Shown here: positions 8,172 through 16,168 of the stretch, piece by piece
Position numbering within the stretch: position 1 is the stretch's first letter
Layout of the letters: every line of letters begins with the position of its first letter
Origin: Loktanella gaetbuli
Lineage (GTDB): Bacteria > Pseudomonadota > Alphaproteobacteria > Rhodobacterales > Rhodobacteraceae
Direction: 5' to 3'
NCBI RefSeq assembly: GCF_020531945.1
Contig: NZ_JAJATZ010000001.1
Span: 558,001 to 622,000, forward strand
Length of the DNA: 64,000 nt
Translations under genes and position numbers: made by a program
Notes under the pieces: generated by a model
The model's input: only the letters and a program-made list of their open reading frames with translations
The model's database searches: none
Told to the model about the DNA's origin: nothing

Positions 8172-8843
8172 TCAACGGCCTAACAGTTGCACCGCCACAT
8201 CGTCCAGTTCGGCGTAGCTGTGCAGCGCCACGTCATGCGCCATATCCAGCACACGCGCGCCCGCAGGACCAAAGGACACCAGAACGATGGGCACCCCCGC
8301 CGCACGTGCCGTATCGCGGTCGGTCTGGGTATCGCCAATCAGAAAGGCGCGCGTCGGATCGCCGCCCGCGCGCGAGACTGCCTCGAAAAACGGTGCGGGA
8401 TCCGGTTTGCTGACGGTCAAGGTATCAGCTGCCACCACCGCATCAAAATGGTCCCTTGCGTCCAGTGCATCCAGCAACAGATCCGTCAGGTGGCCGGGTT
8501 TGTTGGTGCAGATCGCAACACGAAAGCTCGCCGCACGCAGCCGAGAAATCGCATCCAGCGCACCATCGTAGAAATAGGTATGACTGGCGATATCCCGCGC
8601 ATAATGATCCAGCAGCGGCTGATACTGCGCGTCCACATCCGCCTCGTGGTCGCCCTCGCCCCTGATCCGCGCAAACCCCAGCCGCAGCATCGCCCGTGCG
8701 CCGCGCACCGCCGTGTCCCCGTCCGCCGCTGCATCCAGGGGGGCCGCATGACCCAGATCGGCAAAGCAGGCATTCGCCGCCGCAATCAGATCACCGCTGG
8801 TATCGGCCAGCGTCCCATCCAGATCAAAAACCACACAGCGCAT
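8172..8843 (-). CDS. gph: Phosphoglycolate phosphatase (HAD-IA)
   Basis: A 223-residue HAD-superfamily phosphatase. Motif I is FDLDGTLAD (Asp nucleophile and Asp acid at residues 7 and 9), motif II is ICTNK, the motif III Lys is in SKPDP, and motif IV is GDTQTD. The alpha-helical cap between motifs I and II fits subfamily IA. The expected role is removal of 2-phosphoglycolate arising from DNA repair or oxygenase reactions. It is divergent from glmU, a neighbourhood often kept in Rhodobacterales. Close HAD relatives with other sugar-phosphate substrates cannot be excluded from sequence alone. Confidence 0.82.
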   Translation of the reverse strand: MRCVVFDLDGTLADTSGDLIAAANACFADLGHAAPLDAAADGDTAVRGARAMLRLGFARIRGEGDHEADVDAQYQPLLDHYARDIASHTYFYDGALDAISRLRAASFRVAICTNKPGHLTDLLLDALDARDHFDAVVAADTLTVSKPDPAPFFEAVSRAGGDPTRAFLIGDTQTDRDTARAAGVPIVLVSFGPAGARVLDMAHDVALHSYAELDDVAVQLLGR

Positions 8844-8904
8844 CGGCCACTCCTGTCATCGTGGCCATATTACCGACCGTAAAGCTTTGTGACAGTCGCC
8901 TGTC

Positions 8905-8932
8905 TTGTGCGCTCTGCCCTATCAGCTACAAC
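8905..8932 (+). promoter_or_regulatory. glmU: Predicted promoter of glmU-glmS
   Basis: TTGTGC (8905-8910), 16 bases, TACAAC (8927-8932), ending 32 bases before the glmU ATG. The match is moderate at both boxes. The only other gap in the operon is 1 base between glmU and glmS, so both genes probably depend on it. Confidence 0.4.
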
Positions 8933-8964
8933 GCGTCCAGTTTGAAGTGGAGCGTAAAGTCCAG

Positions 8965-10317
8965 ATGGCAACCGCATTGATCGTCCTCGCCGCAGGCAAA
9001 GGCACCCGCATGCAGTCCGACCTGCCAAAGGTGCTGCATCCCATCGGGGCGGCCCCCTTGCTGCTGCACGCGCTGTCGGCAGGTGGTGCGCTGGACCCCG
9101 ACCGCACCGTCGTGGTGGCCGGTCACGGTGCCGATCTGGTGGAAAAATCCGCCCTCACCTTTGACGACCGCATCACGGTAGTGCGCCAGACCGAACAACT
9201 GGGCACCGCGCATGCTGTCGCCCAGGCCCGTCCTGCGCTGGACGGTTTTACAGGCGATGCCGTAGTGCTTTATGGCGATACACCTTTCATCACGGGTGAA
9301 ACGTTAGAGGCGATGATCGCCGCCCGCGCCGATCACGACGTCGTGGTGTTGGGCTTTCGTGCCGCCGATCCCGGTCGCTACGGGCGGCTGGTCATGGACG
9401 GCGACGCGCTGTCAGCCATTGTTGAATTCAAGGACGCGGATGACGCCACCCGGGCCATCGACCTGTGCAATTCCGGCGTCATCGCCGCCGACGCGGACAC
9501 ACTGTTTTCCCTGATCGACGCGGTGGGCAACGACAACGCCAGCGGGGAATACTACCTCACTGATATCGTGGGCCTCGCCCGCGCGCGCGGTCTGTCCGCC
9601 ACCGTCGTCACCTGCGACGAATCCGAAACACTGGGCATCAACACCCGCGCTGAACTGGCAAACGCCGAGGCCGCGTTCCAGACCCGGATGCGCGCACAGG
9701 CGCTTGAGGACGGTGTCACGATTCCAGCCCCCGACACCGTGATTTTTGCCCACGACACCTATGTCGGCGCTGACGCTCTGATCGAACCCTACGTTGTCTT
9801 CGCCCCCGGCGTAACGGTCGAAAGCGGTGCCACCATCCGCGCCTTTTCCCACCTCGAGGGCTGCCATGTCAGCCGTGGCGCCGTTGTCGGCCCCTACGCG
9901 CGCCTGCGCCCCGGTGCGGAACTGGCCGAGAACGCCAAGGTCGGTAATTTCACCGAAATCAAGAACGCCACGCTGGCCGAAGGGGCCAAGGTCAATCACC
10001 TGTCCTACATCGGCGACGCGGCCATCGGCGCGCGTGCCAATATCGGCGCAGGTACGATCACCTGCAACTACGACGGCGTGTTCAAATATCGTACCACCGT
10101 GGGCGACGACGCCTTTATCGGATCGAACACCATGCTTGTCGCGCCTGTCACCGTGGGCGACCGTGCCCTGACCGGGTCCGGCTCTGTGATCACGCAGGAC
10201 ATTCCGGCCGAGGCGCTGGCTATCGCACGTGCCCGTCAAATCAACAAACCGGGCCTCGCGCGGCGGCTGATGGACAAACTCAAGGCCCTCAAGGCCGCCA
10301 AGACAAAGGACCACTGA
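8965..10317 (+). CDS. glmU: Bifunctional GlmU: GlcNAc-1-P uridyltransferase / GlcN-1-P acetyltransferase
   Basis: The protein (450 residues) makes UDP-N-acetylglucosamine for peptidoglycan and lipopolysaccharide. The N-terminal pyrophosphorylase domain has LAAGKGTRMQSDLPKVLHP, the uridine loop QLGTAHAV and YGDTPFI. From about residue 250 a left-handed beta-helix of hexapeptide repeats carries the acetyltransferase (YARLRPGAEL, NFTEIKNA, YIGDA, NIGAGTITCNYDG). The start is the ATG at 8965 (MATALIVLAAGKG); an upstream in-frame start adds 20 residues without homology. glmS follows after one base. Note that no separate phosphoglucosamine mutase (glmM) lies here. Confidence 0.96.
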   Translation: MATALIVLAAGKGTRMQSDLPKVLHPIGAAPLLLHALSAGGALDPDRTVVVAGHGADLVEKSALTFDDRITVVRQTEQLGTAHAVAQARPALDGFTGDAVVLYGDTPFITGETLEAMIAARADHDVVVLGFRAADPGRYGRLVMDGDALSAIVEFKDADDATRAIDLCNSGVIAADADTLFSLIDAVGNDNASGEYYLTDIVGLARARGLSATVVTCDESETLGINTRAELANAEAAFQTRMRAQALEDGVTIPAPDTVIFAHDTYVGADALIEPYVVFAPGVTVESGATIRAFSHLEGCHVSRGAVVGPYARLRPGAELAENAKVGNFTEIKNATLAEGAKVNHLSYIGDAAIGARANIGAGTITCNYDGVFKYRTTVGDDAFIGSNTMLVAPVTVGDRALTGSGSVITQDIPAEALAIARARQINKPGLARRLMDKLKALKAAKTKDH

Positions 10318-10318
10318 C

Positions 10319-12142
10319 ATGTGCGGAATCATCGGTGTGCTGTCCAGGCATGAGGCCGCCCCTCTCCTCGTCGAGAGTCTCAAGCGGCTGGAATACCGCG
10401 GCTACGACAGCGCGGGTATCGCTACGATCAACAACGGCACACTCGAACGCCGCCGCGCCGTGGGCAAACTTGTGAACCTTCAGGATCGGCTGGTGCATGA
10501 ACCGCTGGCCGGCAAGGTCGGCATCGGCCACACCCGTTGGGCCACGCACGGTGTCCCGAACGAGGCGAACGCCCATCCGCACCGCGCTGCGGGCGTCGCC
10601 GTCGTCCACAACGGCATCATCGAGAATTTCCGTGAATTGCGGGCGTTTCTGGCCGAAAACGGCATCAGCTATTCCACCGACACGGATACCGAAACCATTG
10701 CGCTGCTGGCGCAATACTACCTCGACCTTGGCCACAGCCCGCGCGACGCCGCCCGCGACACCATCGCCCGGCTCGAAGGTGCCTATGCGGTCTGCTTTCT
10801 GTTCGACGGCCAGGACGACCTGTTGATTGCCGCGCGCAAGGGCAGCCCGCTGGCTGTCGGCTACGGTGACGGTGAAAACTTCATCGGCTCGGACGCGATC
10901 GCACTTGCCCCGATCACGGACCGCATCAGCTATCTGGATGAGGGCGACTGGGTCATTCTGACCCGCACATCCGTCGAGATCCGCAACGCCGCAGGCGAAC
11001 AGGTCAGCCGCCCCATCCGCAAGATCGAAGGCGGGTCCGCCGCCACCGACAAGGGTGGCTACAAACACTTCATGGCCAAGGAAATCGCCGAACAGCCCAC
11101 CGTGCTGCAAGGTGCATTGGCCAACTATATCGCGCCGGACGCCGACGCCGTGACACTCCCTGATCCGGGCATCGACTTTGCCCAGATCGAACGCCTCACG
11201 ATGGTCGCTTGCGGCACGGCCTATTACGCCTGCATGGTCGCAAAATACTGGTTCGAACAGATCGCCCGCCTGCCCGTCGAAATCGACGTGGCCTCCGAAT
11301 TCCGCTACCGTGAACCACCCGTCACACGCGGGACAGTGGCCCTGTTCGTTAGTCAGTCGGGGGAAACCGCCGACACGCTGGCCGCCCTGCGCTACATGGC
11401 CGGCAAGGCGGAAAAGATCGTATCGGTCGTCAATGTCGCCGAAAGCTCGATCGCCCGCGAAAGCGATCTTGCGCTGCCGATCCATGCGGGTGCCGAAATC
11501 GGTGTCGCTTCGACCAAGGCGTTCACCTGCCAGCTGACCACCCTCGCACTACTGGCCCTCAAGGCCGCAAGCGACCGCGGTGAAATCGACGCCGCAACCC
11601 TGAACACGCACCTGGGACAATTGCGGCAACTTCCCGGCATCCTGAACACCGCCCTCGGAATCGAAGACAACACCCGCGCCATCGCCGCCGACCTGGCAGA
11701 GGCCCGCGACATCCTTTTCCTGGGCCGCGGGGCCATGTATCCCCTCGCCCATGAAGGTGCGCTGAAACTCAAGGAAATCAGCTACATCCACGCCGAAGCC
11801 TATGCCTCCGGCGAATTGAAACACGGCCCCATCGCCCTGGTCGACGCCCATGTCCCCGTGATCGTCATGGCACCGACCGACCCGCTGTTCGACAAGACCG
11901 TCAGCAACATGCAAGAGGTCATGGCCCGTGGCGGCAAGGTCCTTTTGATCACCGACGAACAAGGCGCGAAAACAGCCTCCGACGGCGTCTGGAAAACCTT
12001 GATCCTGCCGAAGATCGACCCGTTCCTGGCACCGATCCTCTACGCGATCCCGGCGCAACTGCTGGCCTACCATACCGCCATCGCCAAAGGCACCGACGTC
12101 GACCAACCCCGCAACCTCGCGAAATCAGTCACCGTCGAATAG
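10319..12142 (+). CDS. glmS: Glucosamine-6-phosphate synthase (glutamine-fructose-6-phosphate transaminase)
   Basis: This 607-residue enzyme converts fructose-6-phosphate and glutamine to glucosamine-6-phosphate, the entry to amino sugars. Cys2 after the initiator Met (MCGIIGVL) is the glutaminase nucleophile; RWATHG and the GD-type loop belong to the class II amidotransferase domain. Two SIS domains follow (VACGTAYYACMVAKYWFE, SQSGETADTL, STKAFTCQL, GRGAMYPLAHEGALKLKE), and the C-terminus ends in the usual PRNLAKSVTVE. The intergenic gap in front is one base, so there is no room for a glmS ribozyme, as expected for a proteobacterium. Confidence 0.96.
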   Translation: MCGIIGVLSRHEAAPLLVESLKRLEYRGYDSAGIATINNGTLERRRAVGKLVNLQDRLVHEPLAGKVGIGHTRWATHGVPNEANAHPHRAAGVAVVHNGIIENFRELRAFLAENGISYSTDTDTETIALLAQYYLDLGHSPRDAARDTIARLEGAYAVCFLFDGQDDLLIAARKGSPLAVGYGDGENFIGSDAIALAPITDRISYLDEGDWVILTRTSVEIRNAAGEQVSRPIRKIEGGSAATDKGGYKHFMAKEIAEQPTVLQGALANYIAPDADAVTLPDPGIDFAQIERLTMVACGTAYYACMVAKYWFEQIARLPVEIDVASEFRYREPPVTRGTVALFVSQSGETADTLAALRYMAGKAEKIVSVVNVAESSIARESDLALPIHAGAEIGVASTKAFTCQLTTLALLALKAASDRGEIDAATLNTHLGQLRQLPGILNTALGIEDNTRAIAADLAEARDILFLGRGAMYPLAHEGALKLKEISYIHAEAYASGELKHGPIALVDAHVPVIVMAPTDPLFDKTVSNMQEVMARGGKVLLITDEQGAKTASDGVWKTLILPKIDPFLAPILYAIPAQLLAYHTAIAKGTDVDQPRNLAKSVTVE

Positions 12143-12156
12143 GTTTTCTTCTGGTC

Positions 12157-12187
12157 AAAAATATCCTGGGGTATGGGGCAAAGCCCC
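12157..12187. repeat. Copy 1 of a recurrent gene-end element (AT box plus GC hairpin)
   Basis: AAAAATATCCTGGGG (12157-12171) is followed after 3 bases by the hairpin GGGGC-AAA-GCCCC (12175-12187). The same two parts recur with small changes at 16099-16150 and 61778-61819, always just after a gene end. It probably serves as transcription terminator for glmS. Confidence 0.6.
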
Positions 12188-12218
12188 AAAAAGGGTGGGC
12201 GGGTGGGCCCGCCCGCCC
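12188..12218 (-). terminator. Rho-independent terminator of the lipoprotein gene
   Basis: On the minus strand GGGCGGG and CCCGCCC (arms at 12197-12203 and 12212-12218) form a 7-bp stem, followed by ACCC and a run of five T (12192-12188). It ends transcription of the lipoprotein gene at 12223 and lies back to back with the glmS element. Confidence 0.65.
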
Positions 12219-12222
12219 AGAT

Positions 12223-12699
12223 TTACCGGCGCGACACGGTCACTTCGGCGATCTCCGTCAGTGGGATTTCCAGCACGCGCATCGCGGGCAGTGACATTTC
12301 ACTGCCCGACCCGACGGTGCCGCCCGACGGGCGCAACTCCACGTTGGCCTCGTTCGACCTATAGGCCACACGCCCCGGTGTCAGCGCTGTCACCAGCGGC
12401 GTTTTCAACCAGATCCCCGGATCGGCAGGCGACCCCAGCGTCACCAGCGTGGTGCCCAGTTCAGCGGACACCGGCGTCGTAACCTCCAGCGCCTCGGCCT
12501 TGTCTTCTTCCGTTGTCGTGTCGAAATCATCGACCGTGGTTGCGGCCGCTGGCGGCGGCGGCGGCGGCGTGGGGTCCAGCGTGGCGACCGGCGCCGTCGC
12601 TGGCGTCGCACCGGGCGCAGTTGCAGGGGCTGACGCCGGGACCATCATGGCCTCGCAGGCGGACAGGGCGATGACGGGGATCAGGAATAAAGCTTTCAT
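12223..12699 (-). CDS. Hypothetical lipoprotein with Pro/Ala/Thr-rich linker
   Basis: From the ATG at 12699 the product has 158 residues. The N-terminal MKALFLIPVIALSAC is a lipoprotein signal with lipobox LSAC, giving an acylated Cys at position 15. A low-complexity stretch rich in Ala, Pro and Thr (about residues 21-55, including six consecutive Pro) precedes a small domain (TLVTLGSPADPGIWLKTPLV, GRVAYRSNEANVELRPSGG, then AMRVLEIPLTEIAEVTVSRR). I do not recognise a function; similar roseobacter proteins carry misleading database names. It is divergent from moaA and convergent with glmS. Confidence 0.75.
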   Translation of the reverse strand: MKALFLIPVIALSACEAMMVPASAPATAPGATPATAPVATLDPTPPPPPPAAATTVDDFDTTTEEDKAEALEVTTPVSAELGTTLVTLGSPADPGIWLKTPLVTALTPGRVAYRSNEANVELRPSGGTVGSGSEMSLPAMRVLEIPLTEIAEVTVSRR

Positions 12700-12749
12700 G
12701 CGTTGCAAGATACGTCATGCCGCCCGCGTGACAAGGCCAAGTGCAATGC

Positions 12750-12778
12750 TTGCGCGCAGCGCCGCCGGCCCTTAGGTT
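12750..12778 (+). promoter_or_regulatory. moaA: Predicted moaA promoter, close to the start codon
   Basis: TTGCGC (12750-12755), 17 bases, TAGGTT (12773-12778). The -10 box ends only 6 bases before the moaA ATG at 12785, so transcription would begin at or next to the start codon. This implies a leaderless or nearly leaderless mRNA; the only Shine-Dalgarno-like AGG is part of the -10 box itself. Confidence 0.35.
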
Positions 12779-12784
12779 CGCCTC

Positions 12785-13789
12785 ATGAATGCACCGTTGA
12801 TCGACCCTTTCGCCCGCGCCATACGCTACCTGCGTGTTTCCGTCACGGACCGTTGCGATTTTCGCTGCGTCTACTGCATGTCGGAGAACATGACGTTCCT
12901 GCCGAAAAAGGAACTGCTCACGCTCGAGGAACTAGACCGCATGTGCAGCGCCTTTGTGCGCCTCGGCGTGGAAAAGCTGCGGATCACCGGCGGCGAACCA
13001 CTGGTGCGCCGGGACATCATGACGTTCTTCCGCTCCATGTCGCGGCACCTCGACAGCGGCGCGCTCAAGGAACTCACGCTGACCACCAACGGCAGCCAAC
13101 TCGCGCGCTTTGCAGATGACCTCTATGCCTCCGGCGTGCGCCGCGTGAACGTCAGCCTTGATACGCTGGACGAGGCGAAATTCGCCCGTGTGACCCGCTG
13201 GGGCCGCCTGCCGCAGGTCCTGCGCGGCATCGACGCCGCCCAAAAGGCCGGTCTGCGGGTCAAACTCAACGCCGTCGCGCTCAAGGATTTCAACGAGGAC
13301 GAGCTGTTCACGCTCACAAGCTGGTGCGCCAGCCGCGACATTGACCTGACCTTCATCGAGGTCATGCCGATGGGCGACATCGGAAACGAGGACCGCATCG
13401 GCCAGTATTGGTCGCTGAAGGATCTGCGCAGCCAGTTGGCGCAGAATTACACCGTCACGGACCTGCCATTGTCCACCGGCGGCCCCGCGCGCTATGTCCG
13501 GCTGGAAGAAACCGGCCAGAAAATCGGTTTCATCACGCCGCTGTCCCATAATTTCTGCGAATCCTGCAACCGCGTGCGGATCACCTGCACCGGCGAAATC
13601 TATACTTGCCTCGGTCAAGAGGGTCATTCCGACCTGCGTGGCCCGCTGCGATCGTCCGAATCCGACGCCGTGCTGGAGGACGCGATCCGCGCCGCCATCG
13701 CGCTCAAACCCAAGGGCCACGATTTCGACTATTCCCGACAAGAGGTCGACGGTCAGGTGTCCCGCCACATGAGCCATACTGGCGGCTGA
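12785..13789 (+). CDS. moaA: GTP 3',8-cyclase MoaA
   Basis: A radical-SAM enzyme of 334 residues catalysing the first step of molybdenum cofactor synthesis (GTP to 3',8-cyclo-7,8-dihydro-GTP). The N-terminal cluster motif is TDRCDFRCVYC (Cys 24, 28, 31), followed by RITGGEPLVRRD. The C-terminal second cluster has Cys in NFCESCNRVRITCTGEIYTCL. The usual terminal GG is present (SHTGG). waaA overlaps its stop (TGATG), although the two pathways are unrelated. moaC and other moa genes are not in the window. Confidence 0.95.
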   Translation: MNAPLIDPFARAIRYLRVSVTDRCDFRCVYCMSENMTFLPKKELLTLEELDRMCSAFVRLGVEKLRITGGEPLVRRDIMTFFRSMSRHLDSGALKELTLTTNGSQLARFADDLYASGVRRVNVSLDTLDEAKFARVTRWGRLPQVLRGIDAAQKAGLRVKLNAVALKDFNEDELFTLTSWCASRDIDLTFIEVMPMGDIGNEDRIGQYWSLKDLRSQLAQNYTVTDLPLSTGGPARYVRLEETGQKIGFITPLSHNFCESCNRVRITCTGEIYTCLGQEGHSDLRGPLRSSESDAVLEDAIRAAIALKPKGHDFDYSRQEVDGQVSRHMSHTGG

Positions 13790-15057
13790 TGCGCCCGCCG
13801 CTTCTGCTGCGCGCCTATGCCGGGTTCGCGTCCCTTGCGGTGCCCGTCTTGCAGCGCAGGCTGATCCACAAACTGACAGATCAGGGCGTCACCAACGCCC
13901 GTGCGCGCGAACGCACCGGACACGCCACGCAACCCCGTCCGGACAGCACCTTGATCTGGTTTCACGGGGCTTCCGTCGGCGAAACACTGTCAATCCTGCC
14001 GCTGATCGACGCGCTGCACGCACAGCGCGCCGACCTGACGGTCCTCGTCACCTCTGGCACCGCGACATCAGCCGAGATTCTGGCGCGCCGCCTGCCCGCC
14101 CGTGCAATCCACCAGTTCGCGCCACTGGATAGCCCCGCCGTCATGCGCCGTTTTCACGCGCAGTGGCGACCCGATCTGGCCGTGCTGATCGAATCGGAAT
14201 TCTGGCCCAACATGATCCGATCCTGCGCAGACCGCGCCGTGCCGCTCGTGTTGCTGAACGCCCGGCTGTCCGACCGCTCCGTCAAACGCTGGCGTCAACT
14301 TGGCGCGCCCGCCCGGTGGTTGCTGGATCAATTCGCACTGATCGTGGCCCAGACCGAGGCCACGGCGCAGAACCTGCGCAGCCTGGGTGCAGCACGTGTT
14401 CAGGTAGGTGCAAACCTCAAGGCCGCAGCACCACCTGCACCCGATAACCCTGCCTTGCGGGCCGAAATGGAAACCGCACTTGCAGGTCGCCACCGCTGGC
14501 TGGCCGCTTCGACCCATGCAGGCGAAGATGCGCCACTCCTTGATGCGCATGCTGCCCTGCGCCAGCAGCATCCTGACCTGTGCCTGATCCTTGCACCGCG
14601 CCACCCTGACCGCGCGGATGAAATCGCGACCCTCGCCCGACAGCGCGGCCTGACCGTCACGCGCCGCAGCGCCGGGGACGCACCCACCGCTGACGTCTAC
14701 CTTGCCGATACGCTAGGCGAGATGGGGACATGGTATCGCCTGTCGCCTGTCACCTTCATTGCCGGATCATTCGGCGATGCTGGCGGTCACAACCCGTGGG
14801 AGGCCTGCACAGGCACCGCCATTCTGCACGGACCAAAGGTTGCGAATTGCGCAGCAGACTATGCCACGCTGAACGGCGCAGGCGGCGCGCGCGCCGTGAC
14901 ACCGGACACATTGGCCTGGTCCGTGAATGATCTGCTGACCGGCAACGCAGCACAGGCCATGGCCACCGCCGCGATTGCCTGTAAACAGGCGCAGGGTGAC
15001 GGCACCGCCGACCTCGCCCGTCGCCTGCTGTCGCTGACCAAGGACCACGCCCCATGA
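13789..15057 (+). CDS. waaA: 3-deoxy-D-manno-octulosonic acid (Kdo) transferase
   Basis: The product (422 residues) transfers Kdo from CMP-Kdo to lipid IVA at the inner face of the cytoplasmic membrane. Evidence: a hydrophobic N-terminal anchor (MRPPLLLRAYAGFASLAVPV), the GT30 signature IWFHGASVGET with catalytic Glu at about residue 65, ESEFWPNMI, LLNARLSDRS, and the nucleotide-binding C-terminal domain with FIAGSF and GGHNPWEA. I start it at the ATG at 13789, which overlaps the moaA stop; the longer upstream open frame is a shadow of moaA. A core glycosyltransferase follows with a 4-base overlap. Confidence 0.94.
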   Translation: MRPPLLLRAYAGFASLAVPVLQRRLIHKLTDQGVTNARARERTGHATQPRPDSTLIWFHGASVGETLSILPLIDALHAQRADLTVLVTSGTATSAEILARRLPARAIHQFAPLDSPAVMRRFHAQWRPDLAVLIESEFWPNMIRSCADRAVPLVLLNARLSDRSVKRWRQLGAPARWLLDQFALIVAQTEATAQNLRSLGAARVQVGANLKAAAPPAPDNPALRAEMETALAGRHRWLAASTHAGEDAPLLDAHAALRQQHPDLCLILAPRHPDRADEIATLARQRGLTVTRRSAGDAPTADVYLADTLGEMGTWYRLSPVTFIAGSFGDAGGHNPWEACTGTAILHGPKVANCAADYATLNGAGGARAVTPDTLAWSVNDLLTGNAAQAMATAAIACKQAQGDGTADLARRLLSLTKDHAP

Positions 15058-16094
15058 CCGACGCCAACACCGTGCAGGTGATCGCCCCGAACCTGAAAAA
15101 GCGGTATTCCGGTGTGACCTCGACCGTGCTGCGGCTGGTGCCGTTGCAGGCCAAGGACATCGCCATTGCAAGCGTGGGGCCGAAGCTGCCGCCGGAAATC
15201 CCGCAGATCCGCATCCGCGATCTGTTCACCATGCGCCGCCGCCCCCGCGTCTGGCACGCCCGTCGCAACAACGAGATGCTGGCCGGCCTTGCGTTGAAAC
15301 ACATCCTGCGCCAGCCGCTGAAACTGATGTTCACATCCGCAGCACAGCGCGATCATTCGGGCTATACCAAGTGGTTGATCGGCAAACAGGACGCATTGGT
15401 CGCGACCTCTGCCCGGTCCGCGTCATTCCTGAGGCGCGACGCGCAAGTGATCCACCACGGCATCGACACCGATCATTTTTGCCCTGCCGATGACCGCGCG
15501 GCCCTGCGCGCGCGGCTCAACCTGCCTGTGGACGCGACATTGCTCGGCTGCTTTGGCCGCATCCGCCCGTCCAAGGGCAATGACCTGTTCATCGACGCGA
15601 TGATTGCCCTGCTGCCGCGATTTCCACATGCCCACGCAGTCATGATGGGTGGCGTCACGGAACACTTCAAAGGTTTCATGGACGACCTGCGCGCCCGTGT
15701 TGCCGCATCAAGCGTGGCCGACCGCATCCATATCCTGCCAGAGGATCCCGGCTGGACCATCGCCCCGTGGTTTCAGGCCATCGACCTCTATATCGCGCCG
15801 CAACGCAACGAAGGATTCGGCCTGACCCCGCTCGAGGCGATGGCTTGCGGCGTGCCCTGCATCGCCACCCGCACGGGCGCGTTCGAAGAGATCGTGGCGG
15901 ACGGCGAAACCGGCACCCTGATTGCGACCGAAGACTACCCGGCGCTGGAACAAGCCATTCAATCGGCCCTTGCCGATCCGGACACCCTCAACCGCTGGTC
16001 TGCCAACTGCCGTCCGCGCGCCATAAACGGCTTTCGCATTGCGGATGAGGCGGCACGCCTGATCGCGATCTACCGCGACCTGCTGCGAAGCTGA
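15054..16094 (+). CDS. GT4-type LPS core glycosyltransferase (LpcC-like)
   Basis: A 346-residue GT-B glycosyltransferase. Recognisable are the acceptor-side start VQVIAPNLKKRYSGVTSTV, GCFGRIRPSKGNDLFIDAM (phosphate-binding region), and the donor-binding EX7E motif in APQRNEGFGLTPLEAMACG. The start ATG overlaps the waaA stop (ATGA), so both are co-translated. The sequence and position fit the rhizobial LpcC type, which adds mannose to inner-core Kdo. The sugar specificity is inferred from context and general resemblance only. Confidence 0.85.
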   Translation: MTDANTVQVIAPNLKKRYSGVTSTVLRLVPLQAKDIAIASVGPKLPPEIPQIRIRDLFTMRRRPRVWHARRNNEMLAGLALKHILRQPLKLMFTSAAQRDHSGYTKWLIGKQDALVATSARSASFLRRDAQVIHHGIDTDHFCPADDRAALRARLNLPVDATLLGCFGRIRPSKGNDLFIDAMIALLPRFPHAHAVMMGGVTEHFKGFMDDLRARVAASSVADRIHILPEDPGWTIAPWFQAIDLYIAPQRNEGFGLTPLEAMACGVPCIATRTGAFEEIVADGETGTLIATEDYPALEQAIQSALADPDTLNRWSANCRPRAINGFRIADEAARLIAIYRDLLRS

Positions 16095-16098
16095 TCTG

Positions 16099-16150
16099 CC
16101 GGGGATGGGGGCGCTGCCCCCGGACCTGCGGTCCTCCCCCGGGATATTTT
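16099..16150 (+). terminator. Three-way-junction terminator; copy 2 of the recurrent gene-end element
   Basis: An outer stem CCGGGG (16099-16104) / CCCCGG (16137-16142) encloses two perfect hairpins, GGGGGC-GCT-GCCCCC (16107-16121) and GGACC-TGC-GGTCC (16122-16134). It ends in GATATTTT. The tail CCCCGGGATATTTT is, read on the other strand, AAAATATCCCGGGG, which differs in one base from copy 1 at 12158. It separates the convergent LPS gene and the M20 amidohydrolase. Confidence 0.65.
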
Positions 16151-16168
16151 CAAAACAGCGATTGCCCG

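Noticed and set aside
10317..10319. glmS ribozyme
   Set aside because: Only one base separates glmU and glmS, and such ribozymes are confined to Gram-positive lineages.
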